Origin: Ferruginibacter sp. HRS2-29
GTDB lineage: Bacteria > Bacteroidota > Bacteroidia > Chitinophagales > Chitinophagaceae
DNA length: 64,000 bases
NCBI RefSeq assembly: GCF_024343615.1
Contig: NZ_RJUB01000159.1
Span: forward strand, 62,001-126,000
Reading direction: 5' to 3'
Below are positions 32,700 through 40,644 of this stretch, one piece after another (position 1 is the stretch's first letter; each line of letters opens with the position of its first letter). The notes under the pieces were generated by a model. The model was given only the letters and a program-made list of their open reading frames with translations, did not search any database and was not told where the DNA came from. A program made the translations under genes and the position numbers.

Positions 32700-34157
32700 T
32701 TAAAATTCCACACAAATATTCTTCGCCTCCGTAAAAAACTTCATCGCTTCCCAGCCACCTTCCCTTCCTACACCACTATTTTTTACTCCACCGAAAGGCG
32801 TGCGCAGGTCGCGTTGCAGCCAGCAGTTGACCCACACAATACCTGCTTCTATTTTGGATGCAACGATATTTGCCTTGCTGATATCCTGCGTCCAAATGGT
32901 GGAGGCAAGTCCGTAAGAAGTGGCATTTGCCAATTGCAATGCTTCTTCAATGGTAGTGAATAGTTGCAGTGTAACAACAGGGCCGAATATCTCTTCCGTA
33001 TTGGTTTTGCAATCCGGTCCAAGGCCTTCGATGATGGTTGGCTCGATGAAATATCCATTGGCGCATCGTCCCTGTAGTTGTACAGCATTTCCACCAGCCA
33101 GTATAGTCCCGCCTTCTTCTTTTGCGAGAGCAATACAATTCATGATCTTATCAAAATGTACTTTGCTTACGATCGCACCTTGCTGACTGCTATCTTCCAG
33201 CGGATCGCCGATGGTCAATGATCTTGTTCTTTGTATGAATTCCGTTTTGAATTTTTCGTACACCGATGCTTCGATCAATATCCTGCTGCCGCAAAGGCAT
33301 ATCTGTCCCTGGTTGCTGAACGACGAACGCATGGTTGTTTCCATCATTTTTTCCCAGTTGCAATCAGCGAAAATAATGTTGGGGTTTTTGCCCCCGAGTT
33401 CAAGTGATAATTTTTTAAACATGGGCGCAGCAATGCGGGCTATCTGTTCACCCGCCCTGGTGCTGCCTGTAAATGAAATGGCTTTTATGCCCGGATGTTT
33501 TACAATAGCTTCCCCGCAGGATGGGCCATCGCCATGCAGGATGTTTAATACACCCGCCGGTAATCCTGCTTCGGCACATATTTTTCCTAAAAGAAAAGCC
33601 GTCACCGGTGTTATTTCCGAAGGCTTCGCAATTACACAATTGCCTGCAGCCAGCGCCGGTGCTATCTTCCAGGTGAATAAGTATAATGGGAGATTCCAGG
33701 GGGAAATGCAGCCGACTACCCCCACTGGCTGGCGTAAGGTATAATTGATGGCGGTATTTTCCATCGCGTGGCTTTCGGAAGAAAAATGCAGGGCGCCTGT
33801 GGCAAAAAAACGGAAGTTGGCTGCAGCCCGGTAGATATCTACTTTTTTGCTGAGCCAGAGCGGTTTTCCCTGGTCGTTTGTTTCCGCAAGGGCGAAAGTT
33901 TCCGCATGCTCATCGATCAGTTCGGCGATGCGGTTCAGTACAATGAATTTTTTTTCTGCAGGGGTATTGCTCCATTCTTCCAATGCCTTCTGTGCGGCAT
34001 TTACTGCGAGCTGCACATCTTGTTCATTGCTATTGGGGATCTGTCCGTACACCTCCGCGGTAGCAGGATTGATATTGTTGATGAATTGCCCGCTTAAAGG
34101 GCCTATAAAATTGCCCCCGATGAGATTTTCTAGATGAAATGGAATAGCAAGATTCAT
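32700..34157 (-). CDS. 2-aminomuconate 6-semialdehyde dehydrogenase
   Basis: The product has 485 residues of the aldehyde dehydrogenase superfamily. SPWNLPLY (152-159, N155), IAKPSE (176-181), FTGSTRAGEQIA, ELGGKNPN with E253, and the nucleophile C287 in NQGQICLCG are present. Family branch and context identify it as the enzyme that oxidises aminomuconate semialdehyde to 2-aminomuconate (AmnC / ALDH8A1 type). It is the first gene of the minus-strand kynurenine run and is divergent from the dioxygenase. Confidence 0.9.
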   Translation of the reverse strand: MNLAIPFHLENLIGGNFIGPLSGQFINNINPATAEVYGQIPNSNEQDVQLAVNAAQKALEEWSNTPAEKKFIVLNRIAELIDEHAETFALAETNDQGKPLWLSKKVDIYRAAANFRFFATGALHFSSESHAMENTAINYTLRQPVGVVGCISPWNLPLYLFTWKIAPALAAGNCVIAKPSEITPVTAFLLGKICAEAGLPAGVLNILHGDGPSCGEAIVKHPGIKAISFTGSTRAGEQIARIAAPMFKKLSLELGGKNPNIIFADCNWEKMMETTMRSSFSNQGQICLCGSRILIEASVYEKFKTEFIQRTRSLTIGDPLEDSSQQGAIVSKVHFDKIMNCIALAKEEGGTILAGGNAVQLQGRCANGYFIEPTIIEGLGPDCKTNTEEIFGPVVTLQLFTTIEEALQLANATSYGLASTIWTQDISKANIVASKIEAGIVWVNCWLQRDLRTPFGGVKNSGVGREGGWEAMKFFTEAKNICVEF

Positions 34158-34170
34158 GGGGCGAAGGTAG

Positions 34171-34292
34171 TTATAATGGATAATTGTTTAATGGATAATG
34201 GATAATGTTTTCGGATAATAGTACCTTCAAAAATAGTAAAGACCTGCGGGTTGAAAACATTATCCATTATCCCGTTATCCATTATCCATTTA
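34171..34292. repeat. ATAATGG heptad hairpin, copy 3
   Basis: The left arm (34171-34207) holds ATAATGG words and the right arm (34254-34292) CCATTAT words. It fills the divergent gap between the dehydrogenase and the dioxygenase. Confidence 0.88.
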
Positions 34293-34323
34293 ATATTATC
34301 TTACGTATCTAAAATCTATTGTT

Positions 34324-34848
34324 ATGCCAGTTATCGCTCCTTTCAACCTCAAAAAGTGGATAGATGAACATCGTGACCTGCTGAAACCCCCGGTGGGCAA
34401 TCAATGTATTTATAAAGAAGCGGAAAACTTCATCGTGATGGTAGTAGGAGGGCCAAATGCCCGTAAGGATTATCATTACAATGAAAGTGAGGAGTTGTAT
34501 TACCAGGTGGAGGGCGATATCGTTTTGAAGATCATCGATGAGGGGGTGCCCAAAGATATTGCCATCAACGAAGGCGATCTTTTTTTGCTGCCGCCCAAAA
34601 CGCCGCATAGCCCGCAGCGTGGAGCCGGTACGGTAGGGCTGGTGATAGAGAAAGTCCGCGAAAGCGAAGAGGATGGTTTTCTCTGGTACTGCGAAAACTG
34701 TGGCAATAAATTATACGAAGAACATCTGCATGTATCGGATATTGTAAAACAATTGCCGCCGGTGATGGAAGGGTTTTATAATGATGAAAATAAACGCACC
34801 TGCTCGAAGTGTGGGGCTGTGATGGCGCCGCCAGTGAGGCAGGGTTGA
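34324..34848 (+). CDS. nbaC: 3-hydroxyanthranilate 3,4-dioxygenase
   Basis: The product has 174 residues of the bacterial cupin type. Iron ligands are H51, E57 and H95, with R47 and R99 in the substrate pocket. Two C-terminal pairs, CENC (123-126) and CSKC (160-163), form the rubredoxin-like second iron site of bacterial enzymes. It opens the ring of 3-hydroxyanthranilate to aminocarboxymuconate semialdehyde. The TGA stop lies inside the first GTTGAAG repeat word. The decarboxylase for its product is the next intact gene. Confidence 0.95.
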   Translation: MPVIAPFNLKKWIDEHRDLLKPPVGNQCIYKEAENFIVMVVGGPNARKDYHYNESEELYYQVEGDIVLKIIDEGVPKDIAINEGDLFLLPPKTPHSPQRGAGTVGLVIEKVRESEEDGFLWYCENCGNKLYEEHLHVSDIVKQLPPVMEGFYNDENKRTCSKCGAVMAPPVRQG

Positions 34849-34920
34849 AGGTTGAAGGTTGAAGGTTGAAGGTTGAAGGTTGAAGGTTGAAAGTTGAAGG
34901 TTGAAAGTTGAAGGTTGAAA
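34843..34920 (+). repeat. GTTGAAG heptad array, about 11 units
   Basis: Uninterrupted GTTGAAG and GTTGAAA words follow the dioxygenase and include its stop codon. Reverse-complement words (AACTTTCAACCATCAACTTTC) stand at 35342-35371, on the far side of the four-helix-bundle gene. Confidence 0.92.
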
Positions 34921-34947
34921 GAATGTTAGATTAGAAATGTTTTTAGA

Positions 34948-35338
34948 ATGGCAACAGTTTCAAGATTTGAAGAATTGGAGATATGGCAACTTGCGAGGGA
35001 GCAGGCGAACGAATTGTATCTTGCTTACACAGAGGGTACTTTTTCGAAAGATTATGAATTACGAAATCAAATCAGCAGGTCATCGGGATCGGTGATGGAC
35101 AATATTGCCGAAGGGTTTGAACGATCAGGAAACAAGGAATTCATCAATTTTTTATTGATTTCAAAAGGATTCAATGGAGAAGTTCGTTCGCAGTTACATA
35201 GGGGCGAATGATAGAAATCATATCGATAAAAATACCTATGATGAGTTTTTGCTCAAATGTGAATTTTTGAGTAAAAAAATAACATCATTTATAAAATATT
35301 TAAGAGCTTCAGAGCAAAAAGGATTTCGATATTCTTAG
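34948..35338 (+). pseudogene. Four-helix bundle protein (S23/Avd-like), frameshifted
   Basis: The first part, with FEELEIWQLAREQANELY, LRNQISRSSGSVMDNIAEGFER and FLLISKGFNGEVRSQLHR, is the typical four-helix bundle protein encoded in 23S rRNA intervening sequences and intergenic sites. The expected end (NDRNHIDKNTYDEFLLK to EQKGFRYS) is in another frame. Dropping one G from the GGGG run at 35201-35204 restores 129 residues. It is inserted between two kynurenine-pathway genes and flanked by GTTGAAG-type repeats. Confidence 0.88.
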
Positions 35339-35340
35339 GT

Positions 35341-35371
35341 TAACTTTCAACCATCAACTTTCAACATTGAA
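35341..35371 (-). repeat. CTTTCAAC heptads, right flank of the four-helix gene
   Basis: AACTTTCAACC and CAACTTTCAAC are reverse complements of the left GTTGAAG array. They end 3 nt before the decarboxylase start codon. Confidence 0.85.
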
Positions 35372-35374
35372 CAA

Positions 35375-36358
35375 ATGAAGATTGACATACATACTCACAT
35401 CATGCCCGGCAAAATGCCCAATTGGGTGCAGAAATTCGGGTATGGGGAATTCATACACCTGGAGCACCGCAATTGCAAAGCCTGCATGATGAAGGGCGAT
35501 AAACTATTTCGGGAGGTAGAAGAAAATTGTTTTGATGCCGTGCTGCGCAAAAAAGAAATGGAGGAAACATCGGTGGATGTGCAGGTGCTGTCAACCATCC
35601 CCGTGTTGTTCAATTATTGGGCGAAACCTGCTGATGGGGCGGAAACATCCCGTTTTTTCAATGATCACATCGCGGATACGGTGGCGAAGGACGATCAACG
35701 TTTCATCGGCATCGGTACAGTCCCTTTGCAGGATGTCGACCTGGCGATCAGGGAAATGGAACGATGTGTGCAGGAATTGAAAATGCCCGGCCTGGAAATA
35801 GGCAGCAACATCAACGGGTTGAATTTAAGCGATCCGTCTTTTTTCCCTTTTTACAAAAGAGCGGAAGAACTTGGCTGCTCGCTTTTTGTTCATCCCTGGG
35901 AAATGATGGGTGAGGGGCTGATGCAAAAATACTGGCTGCCCTGGCTGGTAGGCATGCCGGCTGAAACTTCGAGAGCGATCTGTTCGATGATCTTCGGCGG
36001 GGTGTTTGAAAAATTTCCCCGACTGAAAGTCGCTTTTGCACATGGCGGCGGCTCTTTCCCTTTGACCATCGGCAGGATCGAACATGGTTTCGATGTGCGC
36101 CCCGACCTGGTGGCCATCGATAATGCCATCAACCCGAGAGATTATATCGGCCAATTCTGGATCGACAGCCTGGTACACGACGAAAAAGCTTTTCGTTTCA
36201 TCGTTGACGTTATGGGAGAAGATAAAATATGCCTCGGCAGCGATTACCCGTTTCCGCTAGGAGAGCATCATCCGGGGAAAATGATTGAGGAAATGAAGTT
36301 GGAAGCTTCATTGAGTGAGAAATTGCTCTATAAGAATGCGAAAGAGTGGCTGAAGTAA
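35375..36358 (+). CDS. 2-amino-3-carboxymuconate 6-semialdehyde decarboxylase
   Basis: The product has 327 residues of the amidohydrolase superfamily. The zinc ligands start with H6 and H8 in DIHTHIMPG. Further landmarks are FVHPWEMMG (metal His), MIFGGVFEKFPRLKVAFAHGGGSFP and CLGSDYPFPLGEHHPG (final Asp). This is the ACMSD group. It diverts the unstable dioxygenase product away from quinolinate to aminomuconate semialdehyde, the substrate of the dehydrogenase at 32700-34157. Confidence 0.95.
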   Translation: MKIDIHTHIMPGKMPNWVQKFGYGEFIHLEHRNCKACMMKGDKLFREVEENCFDAVLRKKEMEETSVDVQVLSTIPVLFNYWAKPADGAETSRFFNDHIADTVAKDDQRFIGIGTVPLQDVDLAIREMERCVQELKMPGLEIGSNINGLNLSDPSFFPFYKRAEELGCSLFVHPWEMMGEGLMQKYWLPWLVGMPAETSRAICSMIFGGVFEKFPRLKVAFAHGGGSFPLTIGRIEHGFDVRPDLVAIDNAINPRDYIGQFWIDSLVHDEKAFRFIVDVMGEDKICLGSDYPFPLGEHHPGKMIEEMKLEASLSEKLLYKNAKEWLK

Positions 36359-36460
36359 TGGATAATTTAATAATGGATAATTGATAATGTTTTAGTAAGA
36401 AAATACTTATTACAAATTGAACGTGTAACAATCCGAAAGTAAATTATCCATTATCCATTA
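36356..36460. repeat. ATAATGG heptad hairpin, copy 4
   Basis: Left arm 36356-36391 and right arm 36441-36460 carry ATAATGG and CCATTAT words. It starts in the decarboxylase stop codon and overlaps the last bases of the convergent phosphodiesterase gene. Confidence 0.85.
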
Positions 36461-37356
36461 AAAAGGTTTGGATAATCCGAAATGATCCCATCCACTCCCC
36501 AGCTTTTCAATTCCATAATCTTTTGCTTCGTATTCACCGTCCATGGAATGATGCGGATCTTTTTTTCGTGGCTTTCGTTGACGAGATTTTGTGTTACTAT
36601 TTCGTAGGCGGGGCTATAGATGGTAGGGGTGAAGCCAAGGTCATCGAGCTGTTTCCTGAAACTTCTTTTATCGGTAGCTTCCACCAGCATCGCGGTCTTG
36701 ATATGCGGGTATTTTTTATGCAAATAAATAAGTGTCCTGAAATCGAATGATTGTATGATCACCCAATCTTCCATGTTTTTCTTTTTGATAACTTCCATCA
36801 GCAGGTCTACAAATTCTTCCGGGCCGGGATGAAAAACGCCGTCTGTTTCAGGCATTGTTTTCGTTTCGATATTGAAATATGGCCGGGGCCTTTTATTTAT
36901 TTTGATATCTTCCGCTACTGCGTCAAAAACATCTGCCAGCAAGGGTTTTGTCGCCTTTGTTTTTTCCTGTTTTGGAAAACGGGGGTGAGGTTTCATACCT
37001 ACGTCATATGTCGCGATGGAATCATACGGCATAGTATACATATTGTACTCATGTTCTTTCGCTTCCGCGATAGAACCGCCGCCGGGTAATGTAGTGATCT
37101 CGTGATTGAAAAAGGGTTCGTGCGAAAGGAACACTTTTTTATCCTTGCTGATGCTGGCATCCATTTCGAGTGTGGTAACGCCAAGGCTCAATGCTTTCAG
37201 CATGGCCGGGATCGTGTTTTCCGGCATCAGTCCGCGGCAGCCGCGATGGCCTTCCGCATCAAATGTATCGGGGAGATTGCTGGTCATTTTTTTTGTAGAA
37301 TTACATGAAATGCCGATGAGAACGGAAAGGAAAAAAACTATTGAAATATTTTTCAT
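36451..37356 (-). CDS. Glycerophosphodiester phosphodiesterase, lipoprotein
   Basis: The product has 301 residues. A lipoprotein signal ends at C19 (GISC). The catalytic GHRGCRGLMPENT (about 37-49), LEMDASISKD and LSHEP follow, then a TIM-barrel pattern ending in IIPWTVNTKQKIMELKSWGVDGIISDYP. It hydrolyses glycerophosphodiesters to glycerol 3-phosphate and an alcohol, probably in the periplasm. It is convergent with the decarboxylase. Confidence 0.92.
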   Translation of the reverse strand: MKNISIVFFLSVLIGISCNSTKKMTSNLPDTFDAEGHRGCRGLMPENTIPAMLKALSLGVTTLEMDASISKDKKVFLSHEPFFNHEITTLPGGGSIAEAKEHEYNMYTMPYDSIATYDVGMKPHPRFPKQEKTKATKPLLADVFDAVAEDIKINKRPRPYFNIETKTMPETDGVFHPGPEEFVDLLMEVIKKKNMEDWVIIQSFDFRTLIYLHKKYPHIKTAMLVEATDKRSFRKQLDDLGFTPTIYSPAYEIVTQNLVNESHEKKIRIIPWTVNTKQKIMELKSWGVDGIISDYPNLFNG

Positions 37357-37440
37357 ACCTGGTAAAATACAAAAATGATACCTATTGAGATATTATCTTT
37401 TTATCACTCAGCTTCTATACTGTCATCCTTAATTCCCCAT

Positions 37441-37593
37441 TGTCATCCTGAGCTTGTCGAAGGAGGATCTCGGTCACTAAACTATCCTTCGACAAGCTCA
37501 GGATGACAGCTTGGAAAAATCAAGCTCAGGATGACAGCTTGGAAAAATCAAGCTCAGGATGACAGCTTGCAAAAATCAAGCTCAGGATGACAG
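37441..37593. repeat. GAGCTTGTCGAAGG hairpin with 28-bp tandem extension
   Basis: A hairpin of TGTCATCCTGAGCTTGTCGA and its complement (37441-37509) is followed by three tandem copies of a 28-bp unit beginning CAAGCTCAGGATGACAGCTT (37493, 37521, 37549) and a partial fourth. The unit repeats only the distal arm of the hairpin. Confidence 0.92.
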
Positions 37594-37602
37594 GCGTTTT
37601 TA

Positions 37603-38697
37603 TTATACCAAAACTTCCTGTATCTCCGTAGGAGCGATGTTCGCATTGCGCATGGAGATGCTCCTTACTGAAGCCCCGGCAAATTCCATGAATGCTTTGC
37701 GGGTGATATCATCATCGGTCATCATGCTGGGAATGCCCATATCGCCGCCTTCGCGGATGGATTGTACCAATGGTATCTGCCCCAGGAAAGGAATGTCAAA
37801 TTCTTCCGCCAGATTTTTTCCGCCATCTTTTCCGAAAATGTAATATTTGTTATCGGGCAATTCCGCAGGGGTGAAATAGCTCATATTTTCTACCAGTCCG
37901 ATCACCGGAACTTTCAGCTGTGCCTGTCCGAACATAGCCACCCCTTTTTTTGCATCGGCGATGGCCACCAGTTGTGGAGTGGTTACCACGATCACTCCCG
38001 TAACGGGCACGGTCTGCACCATGGTAAGGTGAATATCGCCGGTGCCTGGCGGCATATCGATGATGAGGTAGTCGAGTTCGCCCCAGTCCACATCTCCTAC
38101 AAACTGACGGATAGCGCTGCTCACCATGGGCCCGCGCCATACTACCGCCTGCTTTTCGTCGATCAGGAGGCCGATGCTCATCACTTTTATCCCGAATTTT
38201 TCGATCGGTACTATCAAACCTTTACCGCCATTGTCTTTCATCAACGGCCTTTCGCCACGGATGCCAAACATGATGTGCTGGCTCGGGCCATAGATATCGG
38301 CATCCATCAATCCCACTTTTGCACCGCCTTCGGCCAATGCCAGCGCAAGATTGGCGGAAACGGTACTTTTACCCACACCCCCTTTTCCACTCACCACCGC
38401 GATGATATTTTTTACGCCTGCCAGTAATGTTTTCGGATCCTGGCGGTTGCTGCTCGTATTGCTGGTGAAATTCACGGTCACTTCAGCATCCTTGTTCACC
38501 AGGAGCTTCACCGCATTGATCGATGCATTCTTCATCATATCCTTCATCGGGCAGGCCGGTGTGGTAAGCACGATGGTAAATGAAACTTTATTATCATTTA
38601 TAACAAGGTCTTTTACCATGTTCAGGGTGACGATATCGCTCCCCAGGTCGGGTTCCTGCACATTGCTCAGCGCCTTCAGTATTGCTTCGTTGGTCAT
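37603..38697 (-). CDS. Mrp/NBP35-type P-loop ATPase, Fe-S carrier
   Basis: The product has 364 residues. An N-terminal MIP18-like domain (1-85) with TPACPMKDMM is followed by the deviant Walker A GKGGVGKST (104-112), DADIYGPSQHIMFG, and LIIDMPPGTGDIHL. It should carry or transfer Fe-S clusters in the cytoplasm. The region after VENMSYF reads TPAELPDNKYYIFG and lacks the CxxC pair that bridges the cluster in ApbC-type proteins; this appears common in Bacteroidota but is worth noting. Confidence 0.92.
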   Translation of the reverse strand: MTNEAILKALSNVQEPDLGSDIVTLNMVKDLVINDNKVSFTIVLTTPACPMKDMMKNASINAVKLLVNKDAEVTVNFTSNTSSNRQDPKTLLAGVKNIIAVVSGKGGVGKSTVSANLALALAEGGAKVGLMDADIYGPSQHIMFGIRGERPLMKDNGGKGLIVPIEKFGIKVMSIGLLIDEKQAVVWRGPMVSSAIRQFVGDVDWGELDYLIIDMPPGTGDIHLTMVQTVPVTGVIVVTTPQLVAIADAKKGVAMFGQAQLKVPVIGLVENMSYFTPAELPDNKYYIFGKDGGKNLAEEFDIPFLGQIPLVQSIREGGDMGIPSMMTDDDITRKAFMEFAGASVRSISMRNANIAPTEIQEVLV

Positions 38698-38782
38698 CGT
38701 TCAATTATTTGTTAAAAAACAGTTCTGCCCGCAAAATTAAACATTGAAGGCTTTACTTTGTTTATCAATTGCGAAATGTTGT

Positions 38783-38790
38783 TATTTTTG
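38783..38790 (+). promoter_or_regulatory. -7 element TATTTTTG
   Basis: The octamer matches TAnnTTTG with TTTG about 22 nt upstream. It lies 121 nt before the start of the carboxypeptidase-regulatory-like protein. Consensus match only. Confidence 0.35.
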
Positions 38791-38911
38791 GGACAGGCAT
38801 CAATTTTGTATCGTAAACCGTCATATATTGATCCCAATTAGTGCATAAGTATTGAACCCGTTAAACTCAAAACAGTAAGCTGCCAACTGATGCCGGCTTT
38901 GATAAACCGAT

Positions 38912-39550
38912 ATGAAGAAATTTTTACGATACATTATCATACTTTCTTTTTTTACCCCTGTAGCAGCCAAGGCGCAATTTGAAAGTTTCAAAGATTCCGT
39001 TGTACAACTATATGGTGTGGTGATGACTTCCGACAGTCTGGTGGGCATTCCTTCGGTGAGTGTGATGGTGAAAGGCCAGAACCGGGGTACGATCACCAAC
39101 GATAAAGGTGTGTTCAGCATCGTGGTTTTGAAAGGGGATAAGGTGCAGTTTTCGAGCGTGGGTTACAAACCGATAGAGGTAAACATCCCCGGAAACCTCG
39201 AAGGCAACCAGCATAGCCTGATACAACTGATGACGACCGATACGGTCTTTCTTCCCGCAACGATCATCAAACCGCGGCCTACCAAGGCACAATTTGAGCG
39301 GGATTTTTTAAATACCAAAGTTCCGGATGACGAGATCACGATTGCAAGAAATAATACGAATGCCGCCACAAGACGTATGCTGATGGCTACTTTGCCTTCG
39401 GATGGCCGGGAGGCTTCCAATCAATATTTGCGACAGAATGCCACTAAATTATCTTATGCAGGACAGGTGGCACCGATGAATATTTTTAATCCTTTTGCGT
39501 GGAATGAATTTATTAAAGCGTGGAAGAGGGGGGATTTTAAGAAGAAGTGA
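38912..39550 (+). CDS. Carboxypeptidase-regulatory-like domain protein
   Basis: The product has 212 residues. A signal peptide ends near AAKAQ (21). A CarboxypepD_reg-like domain covers about 30-112: LYGVVMTSDSLVGIPSVSVMVKGQNRGTITNDKGVFSI, then VQFSSVGYKPIEV. The C-terminal 100 residues have IKPRPTKAQFERDFLN and no known domain. Such domains usually serve as beta-sandwich extensions of outer-membrane receptors; here it stands alone, probably periplasmic or surface-bound. Confidence 0.85.
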   Translation: MKKFLRYIIILSFFTPVAAKAQFESFKDSVVQLYGVVMTSDSLVGIPSVSVMVKGQNRGTITNDKGVFSIVVLKGDKVQFSSVGYKPIEVNIPGNLEGNQHSLIQLMTTDTVFLPATIIKPRPTKAQFERDFLNTKVPDDEITIARNNTNAATRRMLMATLPSDGREASNQYLRQNATKLSYAGQVAPMNIFNPFAWNEFIKAWKRGDFKKK

Positions 39551-39591
39551 TTTGATTACACGAATTTTAGCGAATTACACGAATTACACGA

Positions 39592-39618
39592 ATTTTCCCG
39601 CCGGTGGCGGGAATTTTT
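39592..39618 (+). terminator. Terminator-like hairpin CCCGCC-GGCGGG
   Basis: TTTTCCCGCC pairs with GGCGGGAA around GGT and is followed by TTTTT. It stands after (CGAATTACA) repeats 40 nt behind the stop codon. Confidence 0.6.
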
Positions 39619-39687
39619 GTTGGTTAGATCACGAATTGGATGCAGGAGCTGAACATTTCGCTTCAATTAAAAACTTCGAAAGTTTCA

Positions 39688-39733
39688 CCATTGACCATTC
39701 ACTATTGACCATTGACTATTCACTATTCACTAT
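39688..39733 (+). repeat. ATTGACC/ATTCACT heptads upstream of aroK
   Basis: Six or seven tandem 7-bp words (CATTGAC, CATTCAC, TATTCAC) end 10 nt before the aroK start. AACTTCGAA precedes them, as it does the related repeat at 46933-46971. Confidence 0.82.
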
Positions 39734-39742
39734 TTTTGCTGA

Positions 39743-40252
39743 ATGCGTATTTATCTTCTCGGTTTCATGGGTTCGGGCAAATCTCATTGGGGAAAAATTT
39801 GGGCGAAGGTGCACCAGCTGGAATTCATCGATCTTGACAAAGAGATCGAGCATGCCTGCGGACTTCTCATCCCGGATATCTTTGAAAAAAAAGGCGAAGA
39901 TTTTTTTCGCGATATGGAAGCCAGGATGTTGCGGGCAACTGCCGCGAATGATGACTGCATCATTTCATGCGGCGGCGGAGCGCCGTGTTTTGCGGGTAAT
40001 ATGGAATGGATGAATGCCAACGGGCATACCATTTTCCTGGAAGCGCCGCCGGTTTATCTTTTTGAAAATATAAAAAAAGAAACAGGCACAAGGCCGCTCA
40101 TCAACCATATGAATGAGGCGGAACTGCTTTTTTTTATTGAGCAAAAGCTGAAAGAACGCATGCCGTTTTACAGGCAGGCAAAAACAACCGCTCCCGCAAA
40201 AGAATTGACAGAAGAAAGTTTTGAAAAGATCATTCAGCAAATAACCAGTTAA
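39743..40252 (+). CDS. aroK: Shikimate kinase
   Basis: The product has 169 residues. The P-loop GFMGSGKS is at 7-14, followed by FIDLDKEIE (shikimate-binding Asp), FFRDMEARML and CGGGAPCF (Gly-rich shikimate loop). It phosphorylates shikimate in the chorismate pathway. It ends 2 nt before the DUF423 gene, so the two form an operon. Heptad repeats lie directly upstream in place of a clear ribosome site. Confidence 0.93.
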   Translation: MRIYLLGFMGSGKSHWGKIWAKVHQLEFIDLDKEIEHACGLLIPDIFEKKGEDFFRDMEARMLRATAANDDCIISCGGGAPCFAGNMEWMNANGHTIFLEAPPVYLFENIKKETGTRPLINHMNEAELLFFIEQKLKERMPFYRQAKTTAPAKELTEESFEKIIQQITS

Positions 40253-40254
40253 TC

Positions 40255-40644
40255 ATGCATAAAGGATTTTTGAAGACGGCAGCTTTGCTCGGGGCACTCT
40301 CGGTAATATTGGGCGCATTTGCGGCACACGGATTAAAAGACATGGTGAGCGAACGATCGGTGGCTACGTTTGAAACCGCCGTACGGTACCAGTTTTACCA
40401 CACATTTGCGCTGTTCATTGCTGCGATCGTTTACAGGGATAACCGCTCAAGGCTGGTGGTATGGGCAGGATATCTTTTCATTGCCGGCATTGTTTTATTC
40501 AGCGGCTCCTTGTATGGATTGGCTGTGGTGCAGGGTATGGTGATACCGGGATATAAATGGCTGGGGCCTGTTACTCCCATTGGTGGTGTGGCTTTCATAA
40601 CAGGATGGGTATTATTGTTCCTTTCCTTTTGGCGCAGCAAATAA
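40255..40644 (+). CDS. DUF423 small membrane protein
   Basis: The product has 129 residues with four membrane helices. ALLGALSVILGAFAAHGLKD is the family signature, followed by TAVRYQFYHTFALF-like and a C-terminal GGVAFITGWVLLF. Function is unknown. It follows aroK by 2 nt. Its last 33 bp overlap the 3' end of the convergent sensor kinase gene. Confidence 0.92.
   Translation: MHKGFLKTAALLGALSVILGAFAAHGLKDMVSERSVATFETAVRYQFYHTFALFIAAIVYRDNRSRLVVWAGYLFIAGIVLFSGSLYGLAVVQGMVIPGYKWLGPVTPIGGVAFITGWVLLFLSFWRSK

Noticed and set aside
34948..35338. Diversity-generating retroelement accessory gene (Avd)
   Set aside because: The protein is Avd-like in fold, but no reverse transcriptase or template/variable repeat pair is present.
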